From positions 40,398 through 104,397 of the forward strand of contig JAJZNU010000004.1 in assembly GCA_021811625.1 (NCBI GenBank): 64,000 nucleotides of DNA, written 5' to 3'. The first letter of the stretch is position 1; every line of letters starts with the position of its first letter. Positions 53,628-63,201 of this stretch are shown piece after piece. Position numbers and translations under genes: made by a program. The DNA is from a bacterium. Lineage in GTDB: Bacteria; Patescibacteriota; Saccharimonadia; Saccharimonadales; UBA4665. The notes beneath the pieces were generated by a model. It saw only the letters and a program-made list of their open reading frames with translations. It was not told the origin of the DNA and searched no databases.

Positions 53628-54694
53628 TGCAGGGACATCCCAGGATCGAGGTGTTACTCGAAGAGGTAGTCAGGCGTAAAGGGTCTGATCTACATTTGCA
53701 GGTTGGTTTACCGCCAATGACTAGAGTTGACGGGGCATTGGCGCCGGTAGCGGGGGCTGATATTCTAGACGAGGAGGCAGTTGAAGCTTTAGTCTTCGCC
53801 ATACTTGATGAGGACCAGAAACAGATATTACTAAAAGATAAGGAATTCGATTTTAGCTTTGCCTTTGGTGACCTTGGAAGATTCCGCGTGAATGCTTTCC
53901 ATGAACGAGGTAATCTTGCGGCTGCGCTTCGATACATCTCCAACGATATTCTAAGCATCGAGCAACTTGGCTTGCCACCGGTCGTGGCAAAATTTAGCAC
54001 TTACCCCCGAGGACTGGTACTAGTTACTGGGCCGACCGGCTCCGGTAAGTCAACAACACTGGCGGCCATGATCCACAAAATTAATCAGGAACAGGCCAAA
54101 CACATTATTACTATAGAAGATCCAATCGAGTATGCTCACCGGTCACAAAAGTCGGTTATTGTCCAGCGCGAAGTGCACTATGACACCTACTCTTTCTCGG
54201 CAGCTCTACGCTCTGCTCTCCGTGAAGATCCAGACGTAGTTTTAATTGGAGAAATGCGCGACCTAGAGACGATAGCGAGTGCTATCACGATAGCTGAAAC
54301 AGGGCACCTGGTATTGGCTACGCTTCATACCAACTCGGCCTCTCAATCAATTGACCGTATGATTGACGTTTTCCCGCCGCATCAGCAACCACAAATCCGT
54401 TCGCAGCTGGCTAACATACTAATGGCCATCTGTTCCCAGCGCCTGTTGCCGGCGATAGGGGGCGGCAGAGTGGCTGCTGCCGAGATCTTAGTCACTACTC
54501 CGGCAGTTCGCAACATAATCCGGGAGGGCAAAAGCCATCAACTTGAGGCCGTAATCCAAACCGGTGCAGAGCACGGTATGCAATCTATGGATAAAACGCT
54601 GGTTAGCATGGTAAGGTCGGGGACTATAACTTATGATCAGGCTAGGGATTGCGCAGTTGATCCAGAAGAACTAGATAGACTTATGAGGGAATAA
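53627..54694 (+). CDS. pilT: Type IV pilus retraction ATPase PilT
   Basis: A 355-aa protein of standard length. SDLHLQVGLPPMTRVDGAL, Walker A GPTGSGKSTTLAAMI near 135, ITIEDPIEYAH, Walker B VVLIGEMRDLETI and GHLVLATLHTNSASQSIDR are all present. The PilT-specific C-terminal loop reads AVRNIIREGKSHQL (AIRNLIRE type). It depolymerises pili, giving retraction and twitching. Confidence 0.95.
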   Translation: MQGHPRIEVLLEEVVRRKGSDLHLQVGLPPMTRVDGALAPVAGADILDEEAVEALVFAILDEDQKQILLKDKEFDFSFAFGDLGRFRVNAFHERGNLAAALRYISNDILSIEQLGLPPVVAKFSTYPRGLVLVTGPTGSGKSTTLAAMIHKINQEQAKHIITIEDPIEYAHRSQKSVIVQREVHYDTYSFSAALRSALREDPDVVLIGEMRDLETIASAITIAETGHLVLATLHTNSASQSIDRMIDVFPPHQQPQIRSQLANILMAICSQRLLPAIGGGRVAAAEILVTTPAVRNIIREGKSHQLEAVIQTGAEHGMQSMDKTLVSMVRSGTITYDQARDCAVDPEELDRLMRE

Positions 54695-54720
54695 ATGATG
54701 ACAATACAGAGGCGAACGAC

Positions 54721-55953
54721 ATGCTGACATATCATTACACAGCTCGTAACCCGTCCACCGGGCAAAAGGTTCAAGCTGATGTTGAAGCTGATAACGAACT
54801 AGCTGCTGCCAAACTAATCCGTAAAGAAGGCCTCGTACCCATAGACATTAAGTCGGCTGATGCCGGCTTAGGTGGTCTTACTAAAAAGCTCAACCATGTA
54901 AAAGCTAAAGATCGGGTCCTATTCTCACGACAACTGGCGACACTTATAAATGCTGGTCTCCCGATAATTCAGAGCCTTCGCAGTGTGGGTGATCAGACTC
55001 AGAACAAACCATTAAAATTGATCATTAGCAAAGTAGTAACCGACGTTGAATCCGGCTCAACACTGGCTAAATCCTTAAGGAAGTATCCCAAAGTGTTCAG
55101 TGCCGTTTATGTTAGCTTGGTCGAAGCAGGGGAGACCTCAGGTACTCTAGATAAATCATTGGAAAGATTGGCCGTTCAGCAGGAAAAAGATGCTGATATC
55201 GTGAGTAAAATCCGTGGTGCTATGACATACCCGATCATAGTTGTTCTGGTCATGGGAGCAGTATTAGCCTTCATGCTTGTTAAAGTTTTGCCTCAGGTAC
55301 AAACACTATATGCCGGTCTCCCCGGAGCCCAGCTGCCGTTTATAACCACGATATTATTGTCGTTGTCGCATTTTGTTACCAAGTTCTGGTGGGTTGTCAT
55401 CCTCCTGATAGTTGTAGGTGTTATTGCTCTCTTGCGGTGGAGTAAAACCTCCAGCGGCAAAAAAGTCTTTGATAGGTTTAAAATGCGCGCTGGACCTATT
55501 GGGAAACTGTACATGAAAGTATACATGGCTCGCTTTTCTCGTACTGCGTCGACCCTGGTTGCTAGCGGTGTCCCGATTATCCAGGTGCTAGATATTACCG
55601 GAGAAGCCGTAGATAACGTGTACATAAAGGAGTCACTGCGCAAAGCAACCGAGAAAATTAAGGCGGGGAAGGCTCTGAGTGTAACGCTGCAAGATGATCC
55701 GAATTTTCTAAGCTTGGTGCCGCAGATGCTGAGCATTGGTGAAGAGTCCGGCTCAATGGAGCAAATGCTAGAGAGAGCTGCTGAGTATTACGAGAAGGAG
55801 GTTGACAACGAAGTCGCCTCAATTTCCTCCATCATTGAGCCAATACTCATGATTGTCTTGGGTGTTGTGGCTCTTATTATTGTTGCAGCTGTACTGCTCC
55901 CCATCTATGGTCTTGCTAACCAAGGACTGGGAAGTGGGTCCGGAGGGGTATAA
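54721..55953 (+). CDS. pilC: Type IV pilus platform protein PilC
   Basis: A 410-aa integral membrane protein with two T2SSF repeats: FSRQLATLINAGLPIIQSLR ... VEAGETSGTLDKSLERLA and FSRTASTLVASGVPIIQVLD ... IGEESGSMEQMLERAAEYYE. Three membrane helices are visible. A short N-terminal domain (YHYTARNPSTGQKVQADVEA) precedes them. It couples PilB/PilT rotation to pilin insertion. Confidence 0.95.
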   Translation: MLTYHYTARNPSTGQKVQADVEADNELAAAKLIRKEGLVPIDIKSADAGLGGLTKKLNHVKAKDRVLFSRQLATLINAGLPIIQSLRSVGDQTQNKPLKLIISKVVTDVESGSTLAKSLRKYPKVFSAVYVSLVEAGETSGTLDKSLERLAVQQEKDADIVSKIRGAMTYPIIVVLVMGAVLAFMLVKVLPQVQTLYAGLPGAQLPFITTILLSLSHFVTKFWWVVILLIVVGVIALLRWSKTSSGKKVFDRFKMRAGPIGKLYMKVYMARFSRTASTLVASGVPIIQVLDITGEAVDNVYIKESLRKATEKIKAGKALSVTLQDDPNFLSLVPQMLSIGEESGSMEQMLERAAEYYEKEVDNEVASISSIIEPILMIVLGVVALIIVAAVLLPIYGLANQGLGSGSGGV

Positions 55954-56057
55954 CCGTTCCGGCATTACTGTGGATAAGTATTTGCTATTCGTAACGGTTA
56001 TCTGTATTATCCAAGCATAAGCTAAATATTTAAATGCGCAAAGGGGGCATTTGCACA

Positions 56058-56594
56058 ATGTTACAAGGATTGTATCAACAAAATAAAAAACAAGAAGGCT
56101 TTACTATAATCGAAGTCCTGATTGTCTTGGCAATAGCTGGATTGATTATGCTTATAGTCTTCCTGGCTGTTCCGGCGCTTCAGCGAAACACTCGTAATAC
56201 TGGCCGCAAGAACGATGCCAGCAGGATCGCGACCGCCGTCAACGACTTTGTTTCAAATAACTCAGGTACTCTACCCAGTACAGTAGCTGATTGTCAGACG
56301 GTCATGAATGACGCGGGCACGCTGTCTCAGTATACTGATTACAAAGGTGCGAATAACGGGTGTGTTACGTCTTTAGGTACACCGGCAGCTAATGCTCTGG
56401 ATATTGAGGCGGTAACGTCAAGTGGTAACGCACCTAATCCACCAGCTGTGAATGAGCTTATACTATATACCTCTGCACAGTGTGGTAGTTCACAAGGAGC
56501 ATATACACTTGGTACTCCTCGTCAAGCAGCTTTAATGTACTCAATGGAGTCTGCTGGTGGTGGATATCAATGGGCATGTCTCGACGCTCAATAG
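56058..56594 (+). CDS. pilA: Major prepilin candidate (PilA-like)
   Basis: A 178-aa protein from ATG 56058, which has AAAGGGGGC about 10 nt upstream; the track start at 56034 would include that site. The leader LQGLYQQNKKQEG is followed by FTIIEVLIVLAIAGLIMLIV, with Gly-1, Phe+1 and Glu+5. The head has four Cys (ADCQTVM, NGCVTSL, AQCGSSQ, WACLDAQ) and ends with a C-terminal disulfide-type loop. A strong terminator follows, fitting high expression. Confidence 0.88.
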   Translation: MLQGLYQQNKKQEGFTIIEVLIVLAIAGLIMLIVFLAVPALQRNTRNTGRKNDASRIATAVNDFVSNNSGTLPSTVADCQTVMNDAGTLSQYTDYKGANNGCVTSLGTPAANALDIEAVTSSGNAPNPPAVNELILYTSAQCGSSQGAYTLGTPRQAALMYSMESAGGGYQWACLDAQ

Positions 56595-56624
56595 TAAGAT
56601 AACTAGATTCAAGAGCGTTAGTTT

Positions 56625-56660
56625 AAGGGGGTCTCAGAAAACAGAGATCCCCTTTGTTCT
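56625..56660 (+). terminator. Intrinsic terminator after pilA
   Basis: AAGGGGGTCTC pairs over 11 bp (one G-U) with GAGATCCCCTT around an 8-nt loop, followed by TGTTCT. It separates pilA from pilD, which has its own promoter. Confidence 0.7.
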
Positions 56661-56679
56661 ATGGTAATATAAGACCCGT

Positions 56680-57510
56680 ATGTTAGCATACATATTGCTG
56701 ATAACGGGACTGATTTTTGGAAGTTTTATTGGGGCATTGGTTTGGCGCGTACGTGAAACAAGTGTGGGTATAATTAGTAGCTCGAAACAAACTTCTGTTA
56801 ACCTCTCGATAGTCAAGGGACGTAGTGTGTGCCCAAATTGCTATCATTTGCTTCATCCAAGGGATCTGATTCCCGTTTTTAGTTGGCTAACCCTAAGAGG
56901 AAAATGCCGCTATTGTCACAAACCCATCTCAGGAATATATCCAATTCTAGAACTGTTAACAGCTGGTCTATTCGTATTTTCATATTACTTCTGGCCGGCT
57001 ACTTTGCGCGGTATAGGGTCGTTCGTGTTTATTACCTGGCTAATAATTCTTGTTGGTCTAATTGCATTATTGATATACGATGCAAAATGGTTTCTACTTC
57101 CCAACAGAATCGTGTACCCGCTTACAGTTATTGCTGTCTTGCGACTGGGTATTGTTGCGATCTGGAATCATGATGTGTCAAGCCAGCTTCTAGGTGCATT
57201 GAGCGGAATCATACTAATTTCCGGCACATTCTTGGTGTTGTATCATATTTCCAAGGGTAGCTGGATTGGCGGCGGTGACGTTAAGCTCGGAGTGCTGCTT
57301 GGGATTCTTGTCGGCGGTCCCCTGAATAGTATCTTACTTCTAGTTATTAGCTCATCCGTGGGCACAGTTTATGCTCTACCTATGGTAGTCAGTGGTAAAG
57401 CTAGTCGTAAAACTCAAGTACCATTCGGACCTTTTCTTATTATCGGTGCGATTGTAGTGACACTATTCGGTACGTCAATTACACATTGGTACAGACACCT
57501 CTATATTTAG
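56680..57510 (+). CDS. pilD: Prepilin peptidase PilD
   Basis: A 276-aa polytopic membrane protein. The N-terminal domain carries the zinc-type CPNCYHLLHPRDLIPVFSWL ... CRYCHKPIS. The two catalytic aspartates lie in LIYDAKWFLLPNRIVYPLT and GGGDVKLGVLLGILVG. It removes prepilin leaders before the G/F site and N-methylates Phe1; it would process all the pilins in the window. TGGTAATAT lies 9 nt before the ATG. Confidence 0.93.
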   Translation: MLAYILLITGLIFGSFIGALVWRVRETSVGIISSSKQTSVNLSIVKGRSVCPNCYHLLHPRDLIPVFSWLTLRGKCRYCHKPISGIYPILELLTAGLFVFSYYFWPATLRGIGSFVFITWLIILVGLIALLIYDAKWFLLPNRIVYPLTVIAVLRLGIVAIWNHDVSSQLLGALSGIILISGTFLVLYHISKGSWIGGGDVKLGVLLGILVGGPLNSILLLVISSSVGTVYALPMVVSGKASRKTQVPFGPFLIIGAIVVTLFGTSITHWYRHLYI

Positions 57511-57550
57511 ACTCTTGACCGAAGAAGCTTATGGTATAATTTAAACTGTT

Positions 57551-58525
57551 ATGAAAGGCAACCCCCGGCCAGCCGGGTTTACTATTATAGAGGTCATGAT
57601 TGTACTGGGGGTTTCTGGAATTTTATTTCTGGCTGCCGCCCTCATGATAGCTGGACGACAGAACCGAACAGGTTTTACTACCTCAATTCAGTCCTTCAAA
57701 GCTGAGATGCAACAAGTAGCAAATGACGTTGCGAATGGCTATTACCCCGGATTCAGCAATTTTAGTTGTTCCCAGGGAGGGACTCCACCAACAGGACAAC
57801 CCATACTGAGCTACCCGGGGACTCAATCTCAGGGTACCAACGGTGGGCTGTCAACCTACACTGATACCTTGCAAGGGTGCAGTTTTTTGGGGAAGGCAAT
57901 TCAGTTTGGAGTAAATACTTCTGACTCGTCACTCATTAATATATATCCAGTGGTTGGTAATCTGGAGAGCGTAGATGGCTTACCAACAGAAGGGCTGTCG
58001 GGCTCTTATCCGGTTTTGTTAGCGCAAAGCGGATTTGGTACGCCAAATGCTAACTTTGCAACCACTGAATTTATCGAGCAGTACAATCTGCAGTATGGTC
58101 TTAATGTCGCCTGGATGTGTTACAGCATGTCGCCAAGCTCTTCTTGTGATGCTTCGTCTTACGACAACCAGAGCATGTCACACTATCAGACCGCAGTGAT
58201 TGTCTTTTCTACTAATCAGTCTAATGCCGGCAGTGGGGCAAACCAGTCTTTTGGAACCCAACAATTAGCTTTTGCTCCGATACCCGGCACAACACTCGGA
58301 CAACAGCCTACATCCACGGTCGATACGGTGAATAATTATTTGGATAATCCTACACCTAACGATCCTACTGGTTATAATGGCATCTTGATTAACCCTCCTG
58401 GTGGAATATCGGTCTGTGTGGCTGACTCAACGACTAATGAGTCGGGTCTGCTAACAATCGGCGGTAATAATCGGGCGGCCCAGATAAGTATGACCATTCA
58501 CGATGGGAGTACTGATTGCTCATGA
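57551..58525 (+). CDS. Minor pseudopilin, PulG/GspH-like
   Basis: A 324-aa protein opening MKGNPRPAGFTIIEVMIVLG, a short leader and G/F site with Glu+5. The head is about 290 residues, larger than most pseudopilins, with cysteines in FSCSQGG, LQGCSFL, WMCYSM and DGSTDCS. Extended -10 TGGTATAAT lies 10 nt before the ATG. It heads a four-gene minor-pilin operon and overlaps the next gene by ATGA. Confidence 0.85.
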   Translation: MKGNPRPAGFTIIEVMIVLGVSGILFLAAALMIAGRQNRTGFTTSIQSFKAEMQQVANDVANGYYPGFSNFSCSQGGTPPTGQPILSYPGTQSQGTNGGLSTYTDTLQGCSFLGKAIQFGVNTSDSSLINIYPVVGNLESVDGLPTEGLSGSYPVLLAQSGFGTPNANFATTEFIEQYNLQYGLNVAWMCYSMSPSSSCDASSYDNQSMSHYQTAVIVFSTNQSNAGSGANQSFGTQQLAFAPIPGTTLGQQPTSTVDTVNNYLDNPTPNDPTGYNGILINPPGGISVCVADSTTNESGLLTIGGNNRAAQISMTIHDGSTDCS

Positions 58526-60261
58526 AAACTCCTTTGAATGCAGACGGTGATACCATAATCGAAGTTCTTATCGCAACATCAATTATAGGTATGATCGTGG
58601 TAACTGGATTTGCAGGGGCTAACTCCAATCAGAGCGTAGAACTCCAGACACAGGAAAGAGGGGGCGCGTTACAACTAGCACAGACTCAAATCGAGGAGGT
58701 GCGAACGCTGATAGATAATGGCTCCATTACGCTAGGGAGAGCACCGGCTAACGGTGATTTCTGCATCGATAATAGCACCTCGCCCCCGAGTGTTATTGCT
58801 ACTTCATCTGGTCCTGGAAACACTTGTAACTTTAGTGCTTCAAATATGTTATCTTCCGTAACACCGAATTATCATGTATATCTTTCCGATGTTTCAGGAA
58901 ACTGGACTCAAATTCAAGCTTCGGCACAGTGGTATAAAGCCGGAGGTAGCGGCCGGGAAAGCCTTTCTCTGCAGTATCGATTTTATCCGTCGAGTATGGC
59001 ATCTTCTATACCACTAGCTCAGGGCGATGCCCCCTCATGCACGCTTAGTCTCAGCTCAAATGCGTTTTACACTGCGGGTACACATTCAGCCACAGCAACA
59101 CTACAATTTTCTAACTACCCGGATACTCCATGGAATATTTCGCTTTCATCGAGTTCATCTTCATCGAGATTGTTGTCATCACTTTCCGGTACTGGACCGT
59201 TTCCGGGGGTACCTGATGGTCAGACGTCTACCTTCACACTAACAACGGCTAGCAGTAATAGTCCAGCTACCTATACCGCAACTGTCGAGGATTATCGTGG
59301 ACAGAGCATGTGTTCGGCAACCATAGCTGTTACCCCAACTATTTCAGATAATTTCGATCGGCCCGACACGGGAACACTAGGTAGCACTAGTGTCGGGCAA
59401 GTACCATGGGTTAATCTAGGTGGGTCGTCGTGGTCAACAACCACGAATGGTGGTGGGCAGGCTATTACCAGCACTCCTGATTATAATAATCCAGCGGCTA
59501 TTGTGCAGCTGGGAGATCCAAACGCAACAGCATCCATTGGCATAAGCAGCAATGGGGGTAACGATGCACTCATTCTTAGGGCACTAGGATCAAGTGACTA
59601 CTTGAGGTTGAGATCTCAGATTATCGCATCTCCGTACTCCTATTTGGTACAGACTGGATCTCAGCAAAATTCCGGGCCAGTCTGCCCTCCAGGACAGGGC
59701 TGTTCGTCTAGCACCACTAGCAACACCACGTTTTCGTATGGATGGGTTGGCTCGGGTTACTATCATTCTTCAACCCCTCAGAACTACGGCGGCGGAGCCT
59801 GCAATAGCAACAACGTTGGCGCCACAGAGAGTAGCTCGAGCCCCGCATACGACAGCAATGGCCATCCACGTGGGTATAATGTTGATGTGTCGACGTGTGA
59901 AATAACGGGCAGCTCGACCACCTATACGACAACATATTACTGGACTACTTATACATATACGACGGAATCCGGAGTTAATTATTCAGATTATCTGTTACTT
60001 GAGGAAGTTGTTAACGGCTCAAGTGTTAGCGTTCTTGATAATGCCCTGGTAGGTTATAGCCCTTATGGCCCGAGTACTTTAAAGGGTGTGGTGTCGGGAA
60101 ACAACATAACGGCCTATACGAATCTAAGCGGCTCGCCGGCTTTCTCTTATTCCACCTCCATCGATTCTACGGGATCAGGGTTTGGTATTGGTAGAGGGGC
60201 AGGGTCGTCACCTGGCTACACGAGCAGCGATTTAAACAATTTTATTGTACAAGGTCAATGA
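58522..60261 (+). CDS. Giant minor prepilin with LamG/concanavalin-like C-terminal domain
   Basis: A 579-aa protein from ATG 58522, coupled to the preceding stop; the track's TTG is less likely. The first ~190 residues (GDTIIEVLIATSIIGMIVVT, NQSVELQTQERGGALQL, YKAGGSGRESLSLQYRFYPS) are nearly the same as in the 45612-47261 protein. The C-terminal ~300 residues are unrelated to it and start TISDNFDRPDTGTLGSTSVG, an opening typical of bacterial concanavalin-like domains. It is a pilin scaffold carrying a large sugar- or protein-binding head (inference). Confidence 0.85.
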   Translation: MKTPLNADGDTIIEVLIATSIIGMIVVTGFAGANSNQSVELQTQERGGALQLAQTQIEEVRTLIDNGSITLGRAPANGDFCIDNSTSPPSVIATSSGPGNTCNFSASNMLSSVTPNYHVYLSDVSGNWTQIQASAQWYKAGGSGRESLSLQYRFYPSSMASSIPLAQGDAPSCTLSLSSNAFYTAGTHSATATLQFSNYPDTPWNISLSSSSSSSRLLSSLSGTGPFPGVPDGQTSTFTLTTASSNSPATYTATVEDYRGQSMCSATIAVTPTISDNFDRPDTGTLGSTSVGQVPWVNLGGSSWSTTTNGGGQAITSTPDYNNPAAIVQLGDPNATASIGISSNGGNDALILRALGSSDYLRLRSQIIASPYSYLVQTGSQQNSGPVCPPGQGCSSSTTSNTTFSYGWVGSGYYHSSTPQNYGGGACNSNNVGATESSSSPAYDSNGHPRGYNVDVSTCEITGSSTTYTTTYYWTTYTYTTESGVNYSDYLLLEEVVNGSSVSVLDNALVGYSPYGPSTLKGVVSGNNITAYTNLSGSPAFSYSTSIDSTGSGFGIGRGAGSSPGYTSSDLNNFIVQGQ

Positions 60262-60275
60262 GGTTAAAATAGCCA

Positions 60276-61034
60276 ATGCGATTGAATATACCCCAATTTT
60301 TGCAATCAGAAACATGTTTCCCGGACACTGCCTGGGAGGGAGACGGTCAATCAGGTTTTACCATAGTCGAGCTATTAGTGGCAACGGCAGTATTTGGAAC
60401 AGTAATGATTCTGTTGACATTCGGAATTATCCAGATATCCGATGTTTATTATAAAGGGGTTACCATATCGTCAACTCAGAACGCGGCCCGAAATATCATG
60501 GCGGATATATCGCAGAGTATCGAGTATAGTGGCGGGCAAGTAGGTACAACGCTTACGACCAATGCCGTTGCGGGCAAGACCTACGGTTTTTGCATCGGCA
60601 GCGAGGCGTATTATTACCAACTTGGTTACGAAGTTGAAAATTCTCCTACCACCGGTCAGGCGTACCATGGCCTAGTTATTGCCGATAACGATCTCGGGGC
60701 TTGCCCGATACCGATACCACCCGATCCCTCTAATCCCAATACTCCCTATGATTTTGCTAATCATAGTTCGGGTAATTCCGTTCCACCGGGCGGACAAGAG
60801 ATGCTAGGCCAAAATATGAGGCTGAGTAAACTTACAATTACACCTGGTTCAATAATGGGTCTTTACAATATAGATGTCCAGGTAACATACGGCGCTGATG
60901 ATTTACTCAATAATGCGACTACCGTTAACGGTGGTTTGTCGGGGGAAGTGGTGACAAATTGCAAGGGTGAAGTGGGGCAACAATTCTGTGCGACTTCTGA
61001 ATTGCAAGCAACGGTTGAAAAACGGATTAACTAA
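60276..61034 (+). CDS. Minor pseudopilin, PilW/GspJ-like
   Basis: A 252-aa protein with a long 27-residue leader ending DGQSG before FTIVELLVATAVFGTVMILL. The middle has SSTQNAARNIMADISQSIEY, the 'R.l..dl..ai' helix typical of PilW/GspJ. Three or more cysteines lie in the head. It fits the initiation complex that primes pilus assembly. Confidence 0.82.
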   Translation: MRLNIPQFLQSETCFPDTAWEGDGQSGFTIVELLVATAVFGTVMILLTFGIIQISDVYYKGVTISSTQNAARNIMADISQSIEYSGGQVGTTLTTNAVAGKTYGFCIGSEAYYYQLGYEVENSPTTGQAYHGLVIADNDLGACPIPIPPDPSNPNTPYDFANHSSGNSVPPGGQEMLGQNMRLSKLTITPGSIMGLYNIDVQVTYGADDLLNNATTVNGGLSGEVVTNCKGEVGQQFCATSELQATVEKRIN

Positions 61035-61063
61035 GATAAAATGAGAGCATAATAGCATAAGCA

Positions 61064-62182
61064 ATGAATCAGACACCAAGAATTAAACTGTCAGAAGACC
61101 AGTCGGGTATGGCTTCGATTCTGATCACCATGATATCCATGATTGTTATAGCTCTTATTGTGGCTGGTTTTACCCAGATTTCTCTTCACGAACAACGCGC
61201 CGCTTTGGACAAGGTGCTGAGTACCCAAGCACTTGATGCTGCAGAGAGCGGCGTAAACGATGCCCAACATACCATAGAGGCAAATATACAGTCTAATACC
61301 CCTATACCGGCTAAAACGACCTGTTCGGGTAGCGATGCTAACTATCCCAGCAATCCCAATCTTGATCCGACTCACAATATAAGATATACCTGTCTACTAG
61401 TCGATCCTCAGCCTTTATCTCTGGTCTATAGCTCTATTTCAGACCAGTCAAAAATAGTGCAGGTTCAATCGATAAATACTATGGGCCCATATAATATCCA
61501 GACCTTGGTCTTGAGCTGGCAAGACACTACTCTTCCGTCAAGTAATTTTGCCTGCAGTGGAAATAATTACCCGTATTTTCCTCCCATGTCCGGGTGGAAT
61601 TGTAGCGCAGGGGTTATTAGAATGGACATCGTTCCATTTAATGATCCTTCCTCTGACAGGGTAGTGTTTCTTTACCCAACAGCTAGCAATACTCAAAATG
61701 GATACGGGACCCTCGATTATGCTGATTCAAGTAAGAACGGATCAGTCATTCCAGCCCAGTGCTACTCCACGAATGATGCAGTAACAATGCCTAATATGTG
61801 TAATGTGGCCATATATGACTTGAGCACGGATAACGACGGCGGATACTTTATTCGTTTAAAGGCATTGTATGGTAATCAAACGGTCACTATTACGGCGCCT
61901 ACGGGGAATAACGATGCGGGAGCTATTCAGTGCATTGCTACCGCACCACACTGCAATCTCTTTAATTTCATTAACGATCAGGTTTTGGTCGATTCCACCG
62001 GGCAAGCCCAGGATGTCTTAAAACGTCTTCAGGTCCGAATTCCGATAAATCCATTAGACAGCAATATCGTTCCGAATGCCGCTATTCAGTCTACCAACTC
62101 CATCTGTAAAAAGTTCTTCGCAATACCTAGCACCGACACCCTTGTCGACACTGCTCCAGGTGACTGTAGCACGAACCCATAG
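61064..62182 (+). CDS. PilX/GspK-like pilus protein
   Basis: A 372-aa protein. Hydrophobic N-terminal helix SGMASILITMISMIVIALIV with Gly before Met instead of Phe and no Glu+5 (the PilX/GspK condition), then QALDAAESGVNDAQHTIEAN, the 'A.aaAEsGi..A' helix of PilX. The head is ~300 residues. CATAAT lies 10 nt before the ATG. Last gene of the pilus locus; its stop lies within an inverted repeat. Confidence 0.82.
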   Translation: MNQTPRIKLSEDQSGMASILITMISMIVIALIVAGFTQISLHEQRAALDKVLSTQALDAAESGVNDAQHTIEANIQSNTPIPAKTTCSGSDANYPSNPNLDPTHNIRYTCLLVDPQPLSLVYSSISDQSKIVQVQSINTMGPYNIQTLVLSWQDTTLPSSNFACSGNNYPYFPPMSGWNCSAGVIRMDIVPFNDPSSDRVVFLYPTASNTQNGYGTLDYADSSKNGSVIPAQCYSTNDAVTMPNMCNVAIYDLSTDNDGGYFIRLKALYGNQTVTITAPTGNNDAGAIQCIATAPHCNLFNFINDQVLVDSTGQAQDVLKRLQVRIPINPLDSNIVPNAAIQSTNSICKKFFAIPSTDTLVDTAPGDCSTNP

Positions 62183-62214
62183 TCAGAGTTGAGTATCAAA
62201 CCTTCTGACTATGG
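62177..62214. terminator. Inverted repeat at the convergent pilX-like / Xer gene ends
   Basis: CCATAGTCAGA and TCTGACTATGG form a perfect 11-bp stem with a 16-nt loop. The repeat covers the stop codon of the pilus gene and the last codons of the recombinase. It may act as a bidirectional terminator although T-runs are weak. Confidence 0.45.
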
Positions 62215-63110
62215 TATTTCTCGTAGACACTTCTTAAGTGCGGGTCGGTTACGTGGGTATAGATCTGGGTTGTCGAGATGTTACTGTGACCAAGCATGGC
62301 TTGAATAGAACGGATATCGCCGCCATTCATAAGCAGATCAGTTGCAAAACTGTGTCTGAGAGTATGCGGGCTGACATGTTTCGTTATTCCCCCCATCAAG
62401 GCGTAGTGAGATACCAATCTCTGAATACTCCGAGGTGTTAGCCGGAGATAATTACCACTTAAATCGACAGATTTCTTACCGCTATAGCGGACAAATAATG
62501 GCTTGGTGTTGTCGTTCCTTGCATCCAGATACTTCTGAACCCATTCAGTAGCTGTAGTACTAATAAAAATTAAACGATCTTTTTGACCCTTGCCGCGGAC
62601 CATAAACTCACCCCGCTTTAGGTTAATGTGCTCACGATTCAGACCAACAAGTTCGCTTATGCGCAGTCCCGAACTAAAAAGTAGTTCAAGAATAGCCCTG
62701 TCCCTTAAACCGTTAATTTTCTTTATATCTGGCTGAGCAAATAAACGGTTCAATTCTTCTATATCTAAGAACGTAACCTGCCTCCTTACTACTCGCGCTA
62801 GTTCAATCCTGTCAGCTGGCATCGCTGGTATTTCACGCTTAGCACAGAACTTTAGGAAACTTCTCAGTGCGATCAGATGGTAGTTTTGAGTTGATTTTTG
62901 CATTTCTTCGCTGCTATTGGTTCCTAGTCTGTTCAGCCATAATCTCCACTTGCGCACTAATTCTGGGGTTATATCGCTAATTTTAATATCACCAGCAAAG
63001 TCTTCGAGCCTCGTTAAATAATGATCGTAATTAGCTATTGTTTTTTGAGAACGATTTTGTTCAACTTCCATATATTCCAAGAAATCCGTTTTTATTTTTG
63101 AATATAGCAT
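62196..63110 (-). CDS. xerD: Tyrosine recombinase, XerC/XerD type
   Basis: A 304-aa protein. The N-terminal SAM-like DNA-binding domain (FLEYMEVEQNRSQKTIANYD HYL) is followed by the catalytic domain: Arg in LLFSSGLRISELVGL, H-x-x-R in SPHTLRHSFATDLL, His in MLGHSNISTTQIYTH and the Tyr nucleophile there. It has standard Xer length. CPR genomes often carry one Xer, which with FtsK resolves chromosome dimers; an integrase role is also possible but no element is visible here. Confidence 0.88.
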   Translation of the reverse strand: MLYSKIKTDFLEYMEVEQNRSQKTIANYDHYLTRLEDFAGDIKISDITPELVRKWRLWLNRLGTNSSEEMQKSTQNYHLIALRSFLKFCAKREIPAMPADRIELARVVRRQVTFLDIEELNRLFAQPDIKKINGLRDRAILELLFSSGLRISELVGLNREHINLKRGEFMVRGKGQKDRLIFISTTATEWVQKYLDARNDNTKPLFVRYSGKKSVDLSGNYLRLTPRSIQRLVSHYALMGGITKHVSPHTLRHSFATDLLMNGGDIRSIQAMLGHSNISTTQIYTHVTDPHLRSVYEKYHSQKV

Positions 63111-63201
63111 GAGGGAATTATATCATTTTGCGACACTACGTGTTCTGGCCCCAGTGCGTGTTCTTTGTTATAATTATGAGAAATTAATAGACAGGAAATA
63201 C

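Noticed and set aside
62177-62214. dif site for the neighbouring Xer recombinase
   Set aside because: Arms are 11 bp, but the 16-nt spacer is far from the 6-8 bp of dif and the arms do not match known XerC/XerD half sites.
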